Source: Deltaproteobacteria bacterium
GTDB lineage: Bacteria; Myxococcota; Polyangia; Haliangiales; Haliangiaceae
Assembly (NCBI GenBank): GCA_018262455.1
Contig: JAGSPR010000102.1
Location: 1 to 16,798 of the forward strand
Direction of reading: 5' to 3'
DNA length: 16,798 bases
In this document: in pieces, positions 8,070-16,689 of the stretch
Layout of the letters: every line of letters begins with the position of its first letter
Numbering within the stretch: position 1 is the first letter of the stretch
Made by a program: the position numbers and the translations under genes
Notes under the pieces: model-generated
What the model saw: only the letters and a program-made list of their open reading frames with translations
What the model was told of the DNA's origin: nothing
Database searches by the model: none

Positions 8070-8900
8070 TCAAGGACGCGGGTGATCCGCGAACCACGCT
8101 GAGATCGCGGTATCGAAGGTCAGCCCGAGGCTGGGGATGTGGCTCGACCCGGTCAGCGTCCACAGCTCGACGGCGCCCGCCGCGGGGCAGCCCGTGGTGG
8201 AAGACTCCTGGGTCTCCGCCCCATCCACCGCGGCATCCAGATCGAGCGTGGCACCGGGCGTGCGGGTCGTGCCACAGCCGTTGTGCGCGGCCCACTGCTC
8301 CACGCTCGGCACAGCGCCGGTGAACGGGATGACCTCGTCCGCCGTGCCATGCAGGTGAAGCACGTGGACCGGCTCGGACGGCTCGCAGGGCACCGAGGCG
8401 GCGTCGCCCGCGAGCGAGGCGAGGCTCGTGATCAGGTCCGCGCGATCGCAGCCGAGCCGGTACGCCATGAAGCCACCGTTGGAGTGACCGATCACGCGCA
8501 CCTGCTTGCGGTCGATCGGCCAGGCCGCGATCACGTCCTCGATCACGCCGCCGAGGTAGCCGACATCATCGGGGTTGGCGTGGTCGATGTCGCAGCACGC
8601 CGGGTCGGCATTCCAGTATTGCTTGCCATCCGAGTCGACGAGCCCGTCGGGCGCGATCACGAAGGCCTCGCCGCGCGCGGCGACATCGTCGAGCCCGAAG
8701 AACGCCTTCTGGATCAGGCCGCTGGCGCCGTAGCCGTGCAGGATGACGAGCAGCGGGTAGTCGCGCCCGTCCTCGAGCGGCGTCGGGAGCTGGAGCTTGA
8801 CGGGCCGGTCACCGCCGAAGAACTGCGGCGGCGGCTCGGTCGTACCACTCCCACCGCAGGCGACGAGGAGCACGGCGGCAGCGAATGAGCGGAACTTCAT
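8070..8900 (-). CDS. Secreted PHB-depolymerase/feruloyl-esterase-like lipoprotein (alpha/beta hydrolase)
   Basis: A 276-residue protein beginning MKFRSFAAAVLLVAC, with a lipobox at Cys15 followed by a Gly/Ser/Thr/Pro linker, so an exported lipoprotein. The body is an alpha/beta hydrolase of the LpqC/PHB depolymerase-like group: LLVILHGYGASG is the oxyanion-hole strand, GHSNGG gives nucleophile Ser140, HGTADEVIPF gives Asp188, and TGSSHIPS gives His254. The paired cysteines (CCDIDH, LGCDRAD, VPCEP, NGCG, TGCP) suggest disulfides in the periplasm. The substrate cannot be read from the sequence: relatives cleave polyhydroxybutyrate, feruloyl esters or acetylated sugars. The ATG at 8900 fits the signal peptide; an upstream in-frame alternative would spoil it. 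It is the last gene of the putative operon with the Mo enzyme, 64 bases after the small lipoprotein. Confidence 0.9.
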   Translation of the reverse strand: MKFRSFAAAVLLVACGGSGTTEPPPQFFGGDRPVKLQLPTPLEDGRDYPLLVILHGYGASGLIQKAFFGLDDVAARGEAFVIAPDGLVDSDGKQYWNADPACCDIDHANPDDVGYLGGVIEDVIAAWPIDRKQVRVIGHSNGGFMAYRLGCDRADLITSLASLAGDAASVPCEPSEPVHVLHLHGTADEVIPFTGAVPSVEQWAAHNGCGTTRTPGATLDLDAAVDGAETQESSTTGCPAAGAVELWTLTGSSHIPSLGLTFDTAISAWFADHPRP

Positions 8901-8964
8901 GGGGCCGGAGCCTGCCATGGACGCCGTCCGTGCGAACCAGCAATCGTCCAGCGTCGCCAACCGG

Positions 8965-9372
8965 TCAGGGGCTGAGGCCCGCGCTCATCGCCTCCACCAT
9001 CCGCCGTGACAGGTCCTCGTTCTGCTCGGAGGTCAGCTGCGACTGACAGCTCCCGAGCTCGGACGAATCCACCGCGTGCGCGAAGCACGTCAGGCTCTCG
9101 CTCGACCATCGCTGGGCCTCGCAGCTGTCGACCGCGGCGTCCCGGATCACCTGGAGGCTGTCCTTGATGCTGGCGATCCGCTCGAGCTCGTCGTGCGACA
9201 GCTCGATCGCGCGATCGATCGCGGCGGCACACCCCGTGGCGGTGTGGACGCGAAACGCCTTCGCGGGTGCGGTCGACACCGGCTCGGGTCCTGCCTGGGG
9301 CGGTTGCGGCGGTGGCGTGGATCGCCAGCAGCCCGCGACCACCACCAGGACGAGCACGAGGCATCCCCGCAT
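8965..9372 (-). CDS. Small hypothetical lipoprotein
   Basis: A 135-residue protein with signal peptide MRGCLVLVLVVVAGC; lipobox VAGC with Cys15, followed by a proline-rich linker (STPPPQPPQAGPEP). The mature domain is predicted helical, with cysteines in ATGCAAAID, DSCEAQRW, LTCFAHA and LGSCQSQLT, a pattern reminiscent of other small myxobacterial lipoproteins that pair a Leu-x-Cys-(Phe/Met) turn with a Glu-Leu-x-x-Cys helix. I know no function for it. It starts 24 bases after the globin stop and is therefore probably in the same transcript. Confidence 0.82.
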   Translation of the reverse strand: MRGCLVLVLVVVAGCWRSTPPPQPPQAGPEPVSTAPAKAFRVHTATGCAAAIDRAIELSHDELERIASIKDSLQVIRDAAVDSCEAQRWSSESLTCFAHAVDSSELGSCQSQLTSEQNEDLSRRMVEAMSAGLSP

Positions 9373-9396
9373 GGGCCTACCGTAGCATCGCGGCGG

Positions 9397-9852
9397 CTAC
9401 CGGCGACCGAGCTTGATCTTCGCGTCGGGCGAGGGCTCGGGCCTGGGGACCTCGAGCTCGGCCGACGCCGTGGTCCCGCACTCCGAGCCGCGGTCCCGCG
9501 TGATCTGGTTGCGGAGCGACCGCGAGTGATCGATCCAGGTCTGCTGGACCTCGGGATCGACCGCGTGATCGCGCATCGTCTCGCGCAGGATCTGCAGCCT
9601 GCGCTCGAAGTGACCGCCGAAGATCGTGTGCTGCGCGTGCGCGGCGCGCATCGGCCGCCCGGTGTAGGTGATCCCCGGCGCCCCGAGCAGCGCGGCGACC
9701 AGCTCCCACTCGCGGTCGATCAGGTGGGCCCTCGCCTTGCCCTGGAACATGAAGCCGATCATCACGTCGTCGAACACGCGGCGATAGAAGTCGGTGATGA
9801 CGGCACGCAGCGCATCTCCGCCGATCTTGTCGAACACCGTCGGGTCTTTCAT
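9397..9852 (-). CDS. Truncated hemoglobin-like protein
   Basis: A 151-residue protein of the 2-on-2 globin family, which binds O2, NO or other small ligands through heme. It begins FDKIGGDALRAVITDFYRRVF, the typical helix A/B region with Phe22-Tyr23 near position B10. Phe36 (MIGFMFQGK) fits CD1, and GRPMRAAHAQHTI provides a candidate proximal His72 (F8), followed by a helix around FGGHFERRLQILRETM. Beyond the globin fold is a tail of about 30 residues rich in Pro, Glu and Lys. The ATG at 9852 overlaps the stop of the Mo-enzyme gene by four bases (ATGA), so production is probably coupled to that enzyme. Whether it supplies, scavenges or senses a ligand for the enzyme is unknown. An extension of this frame upstream exists only as antiphase reading of the neighbour and was not used. 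Confidence 0.9.
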   Translation of the reverse strand: MKDPTVFDKIGGDALRAVITDFYRRVFDDVMIGFMFQGKARAHLIDREWELVAALLGAPGITYTGRPMRAAHAQHTIFGGHFERRLQILRETMRDHAVDPEVQQTWIDHSRSLRNQITRDRGSECGTTASAELEVPRPEPSPDAKIKLGRR

Positions 9853-11963
9853 GCCGGCACGACCTCCACCGACTGGCCCGTGAGGGCGCTCGTGCCGGAC
9901 AGCTCGTCGATGATCGCGGGATCGACGATGTCGTTGACGCTCGCGCCCGCGTGCTCGGCGGCGACGCCGAGGCGCGTCCCCTTGCGCGTGTGACCCCAGC
10001 CGTGGGGCACGCTGACCACGCCCCGCATCATCGCATCGGTGACCTCGACGGGCAGCTCGATCGTGCCGGCGCCCGTCGAGACCCTGGCGCGCCCACCGTC
10101 GGTGACGCCCCGCGCGTTCGCGTCGTCGGGATGGATCAGCAGGGTGCACCGAGGCGGGCCCTTCACCAGGCGATAGCTGTTGTGCAGCCACGAGTTGTTG
10201 CTGCGCAGGTGCCGGCGGCCGATCAGCACGAGGCCTCCGTTCGGGGCGCTCGCGTAGCGCCGCTCGAGTCGTGCGAGGTCGGCGAGGTACTGGTGCGGTG
10301 CGAGCTGGAGCTTGCGATCCTTCGTGGCGAGGCGCGCCGGAAGGCGGGGCTCGAGCGGACCGAGATCGAGCCCGTGGGGAGCCGCGCGCAGCTGCTTCAT
10401 CGACAGCCGGTGGGGGCCGATCCGCAGGCCGAGCTCGAGGATCGCCTCGGGACCGAGCTTGCCGAGCGTGCGCTCGATCAGGCGCGCACCCGGGCCGAGC
10501 CGGCGCCGGGCGCCGAGCCGGGTCCACAGCGCGAGGCAGATCTCCCAGTCATGGCGCGCCTCGGCGGCGCGCTGAACCAGCGGTGGCGAGTACTTCGCGA
10601 CGTTGCGCACCGCGAACGCGTTGAGCGCGACGTCGTAGTGCGAGCGCTCGAGCGGCGAAGTCGGCGGCAGGATGACGTGGGCATGCCGGGTGGTCTCGTT
10701 GAGGTACGGATCGATCGAGACCATGAAGTCGAGCTTGCCGAGCGCGCGCTCGATGATGGGCCCACCCGGCGCCGACAGCACGGGGTTGCCCGCGCTCGTG
10801 ATCAGCGCCCGGATCTGGCCGGGCCCGGGGGTCTCGATCTCCTCGGCGAACACCGTCATCGGCAGCTCGCCGCCGAACTCGGGCTTGCCGCTGACCCGCG
10901 AAGTCCACCGCGCGAACCCACCATCGAACCCGATGAGGTTGGCCAGCGGCACCGGATCGATCGCCGGCGTCGTGAACATCAGGCCGCCCGGCTCGTCGAG
11001 GTGGCCGGTCAGCGCGTTGATCGCGTAGCACAGCCACGCCGCGAGCCCGCCGAACTCCTGCGTGCAGACCCCGATCCGGCCGTAGAGCACGGCACGCCTC
11101 GTCGTCGCGAACCTCCGCGCGAGCTCGCGGATGTCCAGGGCGGAGACCCCGGTGATCGGGGCGGCGCGCTCGGGCGTCCAGCGTGATGACGCGGCGCGGA
11201 CGGCATCGACCCCGTTCGCGGGAAGCCGGCCGAGCGTCACGAGGTTGTCGGTGAACAGCACCTCGATCATCGACAGCAGCAGCACGGCGTCGGTGCCCGG
11301 CCGGATGAACAGGTGGCGTGAGGCCGAGTCGGCGGTCTCGGTGCGCCGCGGATCGAGGACGATGACCTTGCCGCCGCGATCCCGGATCGCCGCGAGCCGC
11401 GACTTGACGTCGGGCGCGGTCATGATGCTGCCATTGGAGGCGAGCGGATTGGCGCCCAGACAGATGAACAGATCGCAGCGATCGATGTCGGGGACCGGCA
11501 TCAGGAGCTGGTTCCCGAACACCAGCAGCGCGGCGAGCATGTGGGGCAGCTGATCGAGCGAGGTCGCCGAGTACGCGTTGCGCGTGCCGAGCGTGCGCAG
11601 CAGCAGCTGGCCGTACGTGAGCAGGCCCAGGTTGTGCGCCGTCGGGTTGCCCTGATAGACCGCGATCGCGTGCTTGCCGTGCGTGGCGCGGATCGCCATG
11701 AGCTTGCTGGCGACGAGGTCGTACGCCTCGTCCCACCCGAGCTCGCGCCACGCCTGGCCATCACGCACGACGGGACGCTTCAGCCGATCGGGATCGTCGT
11801 GGAGGTCGGCGAGCGCGGCCGCCTTGGGGCAGATGTACCCCTTGCTGAACGGATCGTCGGCGTCGCCGCGCACGGACATCACCCGGTCACCATCGAGCGT
11901 CACCGCGATGCCGCAGCCTGCCTCGCAGAGGGTGCAACTGCGAAACTGGGTGGTGGTCGCCAT
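9849..11963 (-). CDS. Molybdopterin-dependent oxidoreductase with N-terminal [4Fe-4S] (formate dehydrogenase/DMSO reductase superfamily)
   Basis: A 704-residue single-subunit-type Mo/W-bisPGD enzyme. The N-terminal cluster motif is Cys10-x2-Cys13-x3-Cys17 with Cys45 in GYICPKA. The molybdopterin domain follows (DEAYDLVASKLMAIRATHG, YQGNPTAHNLG, CDLFICLGANPLASNG, VIVLDPRRTETADSASRHLF, IRPGTDAVLLLSMIEV), and the C-terminal dinucleotide-binding domain includes RRHLRSNNSWLHNS and VSVPHGWGHTRKG. There is no twin-arginine signal, so it appears cytoplasmic. The active-site loop reads YSATSLDQLPHM; neither Cys nor Sec is evident as a metal ligand there, so the substrate is uncertain and formate is not assured. 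The ATG at 11963 has AAGG (11975-11972) eight bases upstream; an in-frame GTG at 11972 is the alternative. It is the first gene of a likely operon with globin and lipoproteins, and divergent from the cyclase gene. Confidence 0.93.
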   Translation of the reverse strand: MATTTQFRSCTLCEAGCGIAVTLDGDRVMSVRGDADDPFSKGYICPKAAALADLHDDPDRLKRPVVRDGQAWRELGWDEAYDLVASKLMAIRATHGKHAIAVYQGNPTAHNLGLLTYGQLLLRTLGTRNAYSATSLDQLPHMLAALLVFGNQLLMPVPDIDRCDLFICLGANPLASNGSIMTAPDVKSRLAAIRDRGGKVIVLDPRRTETADSASRHLFIRPGTDAVLLLSMIEVLFTDNLVTLGRLPANGVDAVRAASSRWTPERAAPITGVSALDIRELARRFATTRRAVLYGRIGVCTQEFGGLAAWLCYAINALTGHLDEPGGLMFTTPAIDPVPLANLIGFDGGFARWTSRVSGKPEFGGELPMTVFAEEIETPGPGQIRALITSAGNPVLSAPGGPIIERALGKLDFMVSIDPYLNETTRHAHVILPPTSPLERSHYDVALNAFAVRNVAKYSPPLVQRAAEARHDWEICLALWTRLGARRRLGPGARLIERTLGKLGPEAILELGLRIGPHRLSMKQLRAAPHGLDLGPLEPRLPARLATKDRKLQLAPHQYLADLARLERRYASAPNGGLVLIGRRHLRSNNSWLHNSYRLVKGPPRCTLLIHPDDANARGVTDGGRARVSTGAGTIELPVEVTDAMMRGVVSVPHGWGHTRKGTRLGVAAEHAGASVNDIVDPAIIDELSGTSALTGQSVEVVPA

Positions 11964-12035
11964 TGCGTGCACCTTACCCCACGGCCTGCGCCGGATCGCC
12001 TATGCTTTCGGGCGGAGGGAACGCTGTCTCAGCCG
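11964..12035. promoter_or_regulatory. Divergent promoter region between Mo enzyme and cyclase genes
   Basis: Seventy-two bases separate the divergent starts. A plus-strand TATGCT (12001-12006) could be the cyclase -10 box; no clear -35 element is seen. A GGAGG (12014-12018) lies too far (17 bases) from the ATG at 12036 to be an ideal ribosome site, but it would fit an in-frame CTG at 12024. Confidence 0.25.
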
Positions 12036-13895
12036 ATGACGATCGCCAAGCTGCTCGAGCTCCATCCGTGGCCCGCCGAGTGGGCCCAGGACAAGCGGAT
12101 CGAGCGGCTGTGGGTCCACGACGTCCCAGGGACCCCCGAGGCGCTGTGGCCGTTGCTCTCCGATACCTCGCGGATGAACCGCGCGCTCGGCCTGGCCGAG
12201 ATGCAGTTCGAGGAGCGCGACGGCAAGCGCTGGGGCACCGCGAAGCCCGGGGGCATCCGCCACGACTGGGTGGAGATGCCGTGGAACTGGGTCGCCAACC
12301 AGTGGCTCAGCTCGTTGCGGGTCTACGAGCGCGGCTTCTTCCGCGCGGTGTGGTCGGTGCAGCTGCTCGAGCCGATCGCCACCGGCACGCGGGTCTATCT
12401 GTACTTCGGCACGATCGCGCGCAACGCGCTGGCGGGCGCGGCGATCCGGATCGGGTTTCGGTCGATCGAGCGAGCCTACCAGCGGGTGCTCCCCGCCCTC
12501 GCGGCCCAGCTCGATCGGCTCCGCCCCGAGGTGCTGCTGCTGCCGGCCCCGCCGCTGCCTGCGCTCGCCGAGCATCGGTTGCGCACCCAGCGCGCCGCGC
12601 TCGTCGAGCACGGCCTCGCGCCCGCGTGTGTCGACGCGGTGATCGACTGGATCCGCACCGGCGACGATCAGGATCTCCACCGGATCCAGATCCGCGAGCG
12701 CGCGCGGGTCTGGAACCTGCCGGAGACCGAGCTGCTCAAGGTCGCGCTGTACGCGACGCGTGCCGGGCTGCTGATGATGTCCTGGGACACCGTGTGCCCG
12801 CATTGCCGCGGCGTGCGCGACGAGAACGCCAGCCTGTCCCAGCTCGCCGCGCACTCGCACTGCGGCCCGTGCGACGTCACGTTCGCCACCGACACCCAGG
12901 AGTCGGTCGAGGTCACGTTCCGCGTCCATCGTGCGATCCGCGACGTCCCCGAACAACTGTACTGCAGCGCCGAGCCGGCGAAGCGGAGCCACGTCCGCGT
13001 CCAGTGGACGCTGCCACCCGGCGGGGCGGCCCTGGTCAACCCGAGGCTCGAGCGAGGTCGGTACACCGTGCGACGTGCCAAGGAGCGCGGCTGGTACCTC
13101 GATGTCGATGACACCGGAGATCCGGACGTCCGGTGGGCGACGCATCCCGCGGGCGAGATCGTGAAGGCCACCCCGGGCGCCGGGATCGAGCTCCAGAACG
13201 AGGACAGCCAGGCCGCGATGTTCACGATCGAGCAGGCCACGTGGAGTGACCACGCGTTGCGTGCCGGCCAGCTGCTCGGCCTCCAGGAGTTTCGCGATCT
13301 GTTCTCCGATCAGTACATCGGCGCCGACGTCCGGCTCGGCGTCGGCGAGCAGACGCTGCTGTTCACCGACGTGGTCGGCTCGACCGCGTTCTACGCCGAG
13401 CGCGGCGACCCCGATGCGTTCATCGAGATCAAGCGCCACTTCGACGAGGTGTTCGCGATCGTGGCCGAGCATCGAGGCGCGGTGGTGAAGACGATCGGCG
13501 ATGCGGTGATGGCGACGTTCATCCACCCGGTCGATGCGCTGCGCGCGTCGCACCAGATCCACCAGGCGTTCCACCCGACGCGCGCCGATACGCCGATCCG
13601 ACTCCGGATCTCGCTCAACACCGGACCCTGCATCGCGGTACGGCTCAACTCGAACGCCGACTTCTTCGGCGGCACGGTCAACGTCGCCGCCAAGCTGCAA
13701 TCGCTCGCCGAGGGCTACCAGATCGCGATGAGCGACGCGACCTACGGCGCGCCCGGCGTCGCCGAGTTTCTGGCGCAGCACCAGGCCGTGCTCGAGCCGC
13801 TGTCGTACCGGTCCAAGGCCCTGCCCGCCCCCGTCGGAGTGCAGCGGTGGACCGTGTTTCGCGAGCCGTCCGGATCGACTACAACCCCGACGTGA
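12036..13895 (+). CDS. Class III adenylate/guanylate cyclase with SRPBCC-like and zinc-ribbon-like N-terminal region
   Basis: A 619-residue soluble protein. Residues 20-165 resemble a START/SRPBCC lipid- or ligand-binding fold (VPGTPEALWPLLSDTSRMN; WVANQWLSSLRVYERGFFRAVWSVQL). Residues 254-279 hold two CxxC pairs (Cys254/Cys257, Cys276/Cys279), probably a zinc ribbon. After a beta-rich linker comes the catalytic domain (about 435-610): metal ligands Asp445 in LLFTDVVGST and Asp489 in KTIGDAVMATF, Lys485 at the adenine-specifying site (favouring ATP), and Asn549 in GGTVNVAAKLQ. Lys553 stands where the transition-state arginine usually lies. The arrangement matches cyclases annotated with a DUF5939-type N-terminus; that label is from memory. 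No membrane segment is present. Its stop overlaps the ppc start (GTGA). The ATG at 12036 was chosen because codon bias and the domain begin there. Confidence 0.92.
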   Translation: MTIAKLLELHPWPAEWAQDKRIERLWVHDVPGTPEALWPLLSDTSRMNRALGLAEMQFEERDGKRWGTAKPGGIRHDWVEMPWNWVANQWLSSLRVYERGFFRAVWSVQLLEPIATGTRVYLYFGTIARNALAGAAIRIGFRSIERAYQRVLPALAAQLDRLRPEVLLLPAPPLPALAEHRLRTQRAALVEHGLAPACVDAVIDWIRTGDDQDLHRIQIRERARVWNLPETELLKVALYATRAGLLMMSWDTVCPHCRGVRDENASLSQLAAHSHCGPCDVTFATDTQESVEVTFRVHRAIRDVPEQLYCSAEPAKRSHVRVQWTLPPGGAALVNPRLERGRYTVRRAKERGWYLDVDDTGDPDVRWATHPAGEIVKATPGAGIELQNEDSQAAMFTIEQATWSDHALRAGQLLGLQEFRDLFSDQYIGADVRLGVGEQTLLFTDVVGSTAFYAERGDPDAFIEIKRHFDEVFAIVAEHRGAVVKTIGDAVMATFIHPVDALRASHQIHQAFHPTRADTPIRLRISLNTGPCIAVRLNSNADFFGGTVNVAAKLQSLAEGYQIAMSDATYGAPGVAEFLAQHQAVLEPLSYRSKALPAPVGVQRWTVFREPSGSTTTPT

Positions 13896-16546
13896 ACGAT
13901 CCGAACCTGCTCGAGCGCGACATCGAACGGTTGTCGGGGGCGCTGTGGTCGGCGGTGACCACGCTCGGTGGCGACGAGGTCGTCGCGCGGTGCACCCGCC
14001 TCGGCTCGCTCGCGCACCAGCTACGTGAGGGCTCGCTGGCCGGAGGCCGGCGCGCGTTCGCCGAGGAGATCGCCGCGCAATCCGACGACGCCCTCGAGGA
14101 CACCGCCCGGGCCTTCGCCCTGTGGTGTCACCTGATGAACATCGCCGAGGAGCGCCAGCGGTTGCGGATCCTCCACGCGCGCGGCGAGCACGCCCCCGAC
14201 GGGCTCGTGGACGCGATCGACGCGCTGATCGATACGGGCGCGACCTCCGACGAGCTCCGCGCGTGGTTCGAGCACGCGCTGGTCATGCCGGTGATCACCG
14301 CGCACCCGACCGAGGCGCGGCGGCGGTCCTCGCTCGATCACCTCGTGCGGCTCGAGGCGACGCTCGGAGATCTCGATGCCGCGGCGCGGACGCGGATCGA
14401 GGCCGCGCTCGGCGCCGAGGTGCTGGCGCTGCACGGCACCGAAGGCTCGCGGGCGCGCAGGCCGACCCCGCTCGACGAGGTCGAGAACGCGCTCGACGTG
14501 TTCCGGCGCTCGCTGCTCGATGTCACGCCGCGGATCTACCGCACGATCGAGGACCGCCTACGCGCCCGCCTCGGCATCACCTGGCGCGTGCCGGCGTTCC
14601 TGCGCTGGGGCACCTGGGTCGGCGGCGATCGAGATGGCAACCCGAACGTGACCGCGTCGATGACGCGCGGCGCGCTGTCCCGCCAGCGCGCGCTCGTGAT
14701 CGGCCGCTACCTCGATGATGTCGCGGCGCTCGGACGTTCGCTGTCGGTCTCGATGCTGCGCGCGCGCGGCACGATCGACGAGCTGCTCGCGACCCTCGAG
14801 CGCGATCGCGAGCGCATGCCCGAGGTGGCCGCGCATGCCCGCCCGCGCACGATCCACGAGCCGTGGCGCGAGAAGCTGTGGTACGTGCAAGCGAGGCTGC
14901 GCGCGACGCTCGAGCACGGCGACGACGCCTACGTCGATGCCGACGAGTATCGCGACGAGCTCGCCATCCTCGACCGCAGCCTGCGCGCGGCGGGCTTCGC
15001 GGCCGTGGCCGATCAGGACCTGCACGACGCGATCCGGCGCGTCGAGGTGTTCGGCTTCCACCTCGCCTCGCTCGATCTTCGCCAGCACTCGGGCGTCCAC
15101 GATGTCGTGGTCGGCGAGCTGCTCGCGCGCGCTGGCCACCCCGGCTACCTCGGGCTCGATGAGCCCGGGCGGACCCACGTCCTCGGAGAGGTCCTCGCCG
15201 GACCGATCGCGCCCGTGCGCGACACCCGCGGGCTGTCCGCCGAGGCCAGAGAAGTGCTCGCCACCCTCGAGGTCGCAGGCCGTGCGCGTCGCGAGCTCGG
15301 GCCTCACGCGTGCGAGCGCTACATCGTCAGCTTCACCCGCGAGGTCTCCGATCTGCTCGAGGTCGCGTTCCTCGCGCGCGCGGCGGGCCTCGCACCGGGC
15401 GAGCTGCGTCCGGTGCCGTTGCTCGAGCAGCTCGAGGATCTCGAGCGCGCCGGAGCCATTGCCACCGCGATGCTCGAGCAGCCCGCGCTCGACACCGAGC
15501 TCGGAGACGAGCTCGAGGTCATGCTCGGCTACTCGGACTCGGGCAAGCAGGTCGGCTACATCTCGTCGTCGGTGGCGCTCCGCCGCGCGCAGCTCGAGCT
15601 GGTCGAGGTCGCGGCGCAGTTCGAGATCACGCTGACCGTGTTCCACGGTCGCGGCGGCGCGCTCGGCCGCGGCGGTGGCCCGGCGAGCGAGGCGATCCGC
15701 GCCCAGCCCGTCGCCGCCGTGCGTGGCCGGCTGCGGGTCACCGAGCAAGGGGAGACCGTCACCGCCCGCTACGCGCAGCCCGAGATCGCCGAGCGCGACC
15801 TCGAGCTCACCCTGGCCGCGGTGTTCGGCGCCGCCACGAGCGAGCGCCAGGGCGCCGACGACGTGATCGCCGCCGACATCATCGATCGCGCGGCCGGCGC
15901 CGCACGTGCCGCTTACCTGGCCTTGCGGGCCGACGAGGATCGCCTCGCGCGTTACACGGTCGCCGCGACCCCGATCGAGTACGTCGCCCACCTCCCGCTC
16001 GGCTCGCGGCCGGCCTCGCGAAGGTCCGGGATGTCGCTCGACACCCTCCGCGCGATCCCCTGGGTATTCTCGTGGACCCAGAGCCGGCACGGCATCCCGG
16101 GCTGGTTCGGGGTCGGCAGCGCGATCGAGGCGCTCGTCGCCGAGCTCGGTGCCGTGGGCACGCAGGCGCTGATCGAGCGCTCGCGGTTCGTCCGGGCGCT
16201 GATCCAGAACTGCGAGATGTCGCTCGTCCGCTCCGACATCGAGGTCGCCCGCGAGTACGCGCGCCTCGCCGATCCCGACGCGCAGCAGATCTTCCAGCTC
16301 GTCGCCGACGAGCACGCGCGCACGGTCGCGGCACTGCATGCGATCGGCCGCACCGCCCCGCTCGCGACTCGTCCGTACCTCGCCGCCTCGGTCGCGCGCC
16401 GCAACCCGTACCTCGACATCCTGTCGCATATCCAGATCGAGGGCATCCGCCGGCGGCGCGCGGGCGCCTCGGAGGTCGAGCAGCTCGAGCGCATCGTGTT
16501 CACGACGATCGGCGGGATCGCCGCCGGCCTGCAGACCGCGGGGTGA
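13892..16546 (+). CDS. ppc: Phosphoenolpyruvate carboxylase
   Basis: Cytoplasmic anaplerotic enzyme forming oxaloacetate from PEP and bicarbonate; 884 residues, close to the E. coli length of 883. Conserved sites are [12 protein letters not shown] with His138, [23 protein letters not shown] with Lys552, and [14 protein letters not shown] with His585, Arg587 and Arg593, matching E. coli His138, Lys546, His579, Arg581 and Arg587 with a constant offset of six after the first site. The C-terminus reads AAGLQTAG instead of the usual AAGxRNTG. The GTG at 13892 overlaps the cyclase stop (GTGA) and gives [18 protein letters not shown], which lines up with the E. coli N-terminus almost residue for residue. 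A GTG at 13847 has a better ribosome site (GGAG at 13836-13839) and would add 15 residues. The overlap implies co-expression with the cyclase. Confidence 0.95.
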   Translation: MNDPNLLERDIERLSGALWSAVTTLGGDEVVARCTRLGSLAHQLREGSLAGGRRAFAEEIAAQSDDALEDTARAFALWCHLMNIAEERQRLRILHARGEHAPDGLVDAIDALIDTGATSDELRAWFEHALVMPVITAHPTEARRRSSLDHLVRLEATLGDLDAAARTRIEAALGAEVLALHGTEGSRARRPTPLDEVENALDVFRRSLLDVTPRIYRTIEDRLRARLGITWRVPAFLRWGTWVGGDRDGNPNVTASMTRGALSRQRALVIGRYLDDVAALGRSLSVSMLRARGTIDELLATLERDRERMPEVAAHARPRTIHEPWREKLWYVQARLRATLEHGDDAYVDADEYRDELAILDRSLRAAGFAAVADQDLHDAIRRVEVFGFHLASLDLRQHSGVHDVVVGELLARAGHPGYLGLDEPGRTHVLGEVLAGPIAPVRDTRGLSAEAREVLATLEVAGRARRELGPHACERYIVSFTREVSDLLEVAFLARAAGLAPGELRPVPLLEQLEDLERAGAIATAMLEQPALDTELGDELEVMLGYSDSGKQVGYISSSVALRRAQLELVEVAAQFEITLTVFHGRGGALGRGGGPASEAIRAQPVAAVRGRLRVTEQGETVTARYAQPEIAERDLELTLAAVFGAATSERQGADDVIAADIIDRAAGAARAAYLALRADEDRLARYTVAATPIEYVAHLPLGSRPASRRSGMSLDTLRAIPWVFSWTQSRHGIPGWFGVGSAIEALVAELGAVGTQALIERSRFVRALIQNCEMSLVRSDIEVAREYARLADPDAQQIFQLVADEHARTVAALHAIGRTAPLATRPYLAASVARRNPYLDILSHIQIEGIRRRRAGASEVEQLERIVFTTIGGIAAGLQTAG

Positions 16547-16572
16547 GCCGGGGCATCTCGAGAAACCGTTGA

Positions 16573-16675
16573 CGTGATCGTGGCCGTTGACGGGATCGGC
16601 CACCGGACCCGTGATCGTGGCCGTGCACGTGAACGGGAACGCCCCCGTGGACGTGATCGGCACCGTGGACGGTGC
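16573..16675. repeat. Degenerate six-base-phased repeat tract after ppc, with hairpin
   Basis: The tract reads as successive CGTGNN-like hexamers (CGTGAT CGTGGC CGTTGA CGGGAT, and so on). A 15-base unit, CGTGATCGTGGCCGT, occurs exactly at 16573-16587 and 16610-16624. GTGGCCG (16580-16586) and CGGCCAC (16597-16603) form a 7-pair hairpin with a 10-base loop, 33 bases beyond the ppc stop. No T-run follows. It may act in transcript termination, or may be a repeat typical of this genome's intergenic regions. Confidence 0.55.
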
Positions 16676-16689
16676 AGGGCACAGCCCGG

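Noticed and set aside
9853..10527. N-terminal extension of the globin frame to a 376-codon protein
   Set aside because: The extension is an out-of-frame reading of the Mo-enzyme gene and is Arg/Pro-rich without a domain; the ATG at 9852 directly precedes the globin fold.
12000..13781. 593-codon minus-strand frame opposite the cyclase
   Set aside because: Shadow of a well-supported gene; the protein is low-complexity Arg/Glu/Leu-rich with no motif.
14558..16663. 701-codon minus-strand frame opposite ppc
   Set aside because: Shadow frame; ppc catalytic motifs are intact across the whole interval on the other strand.
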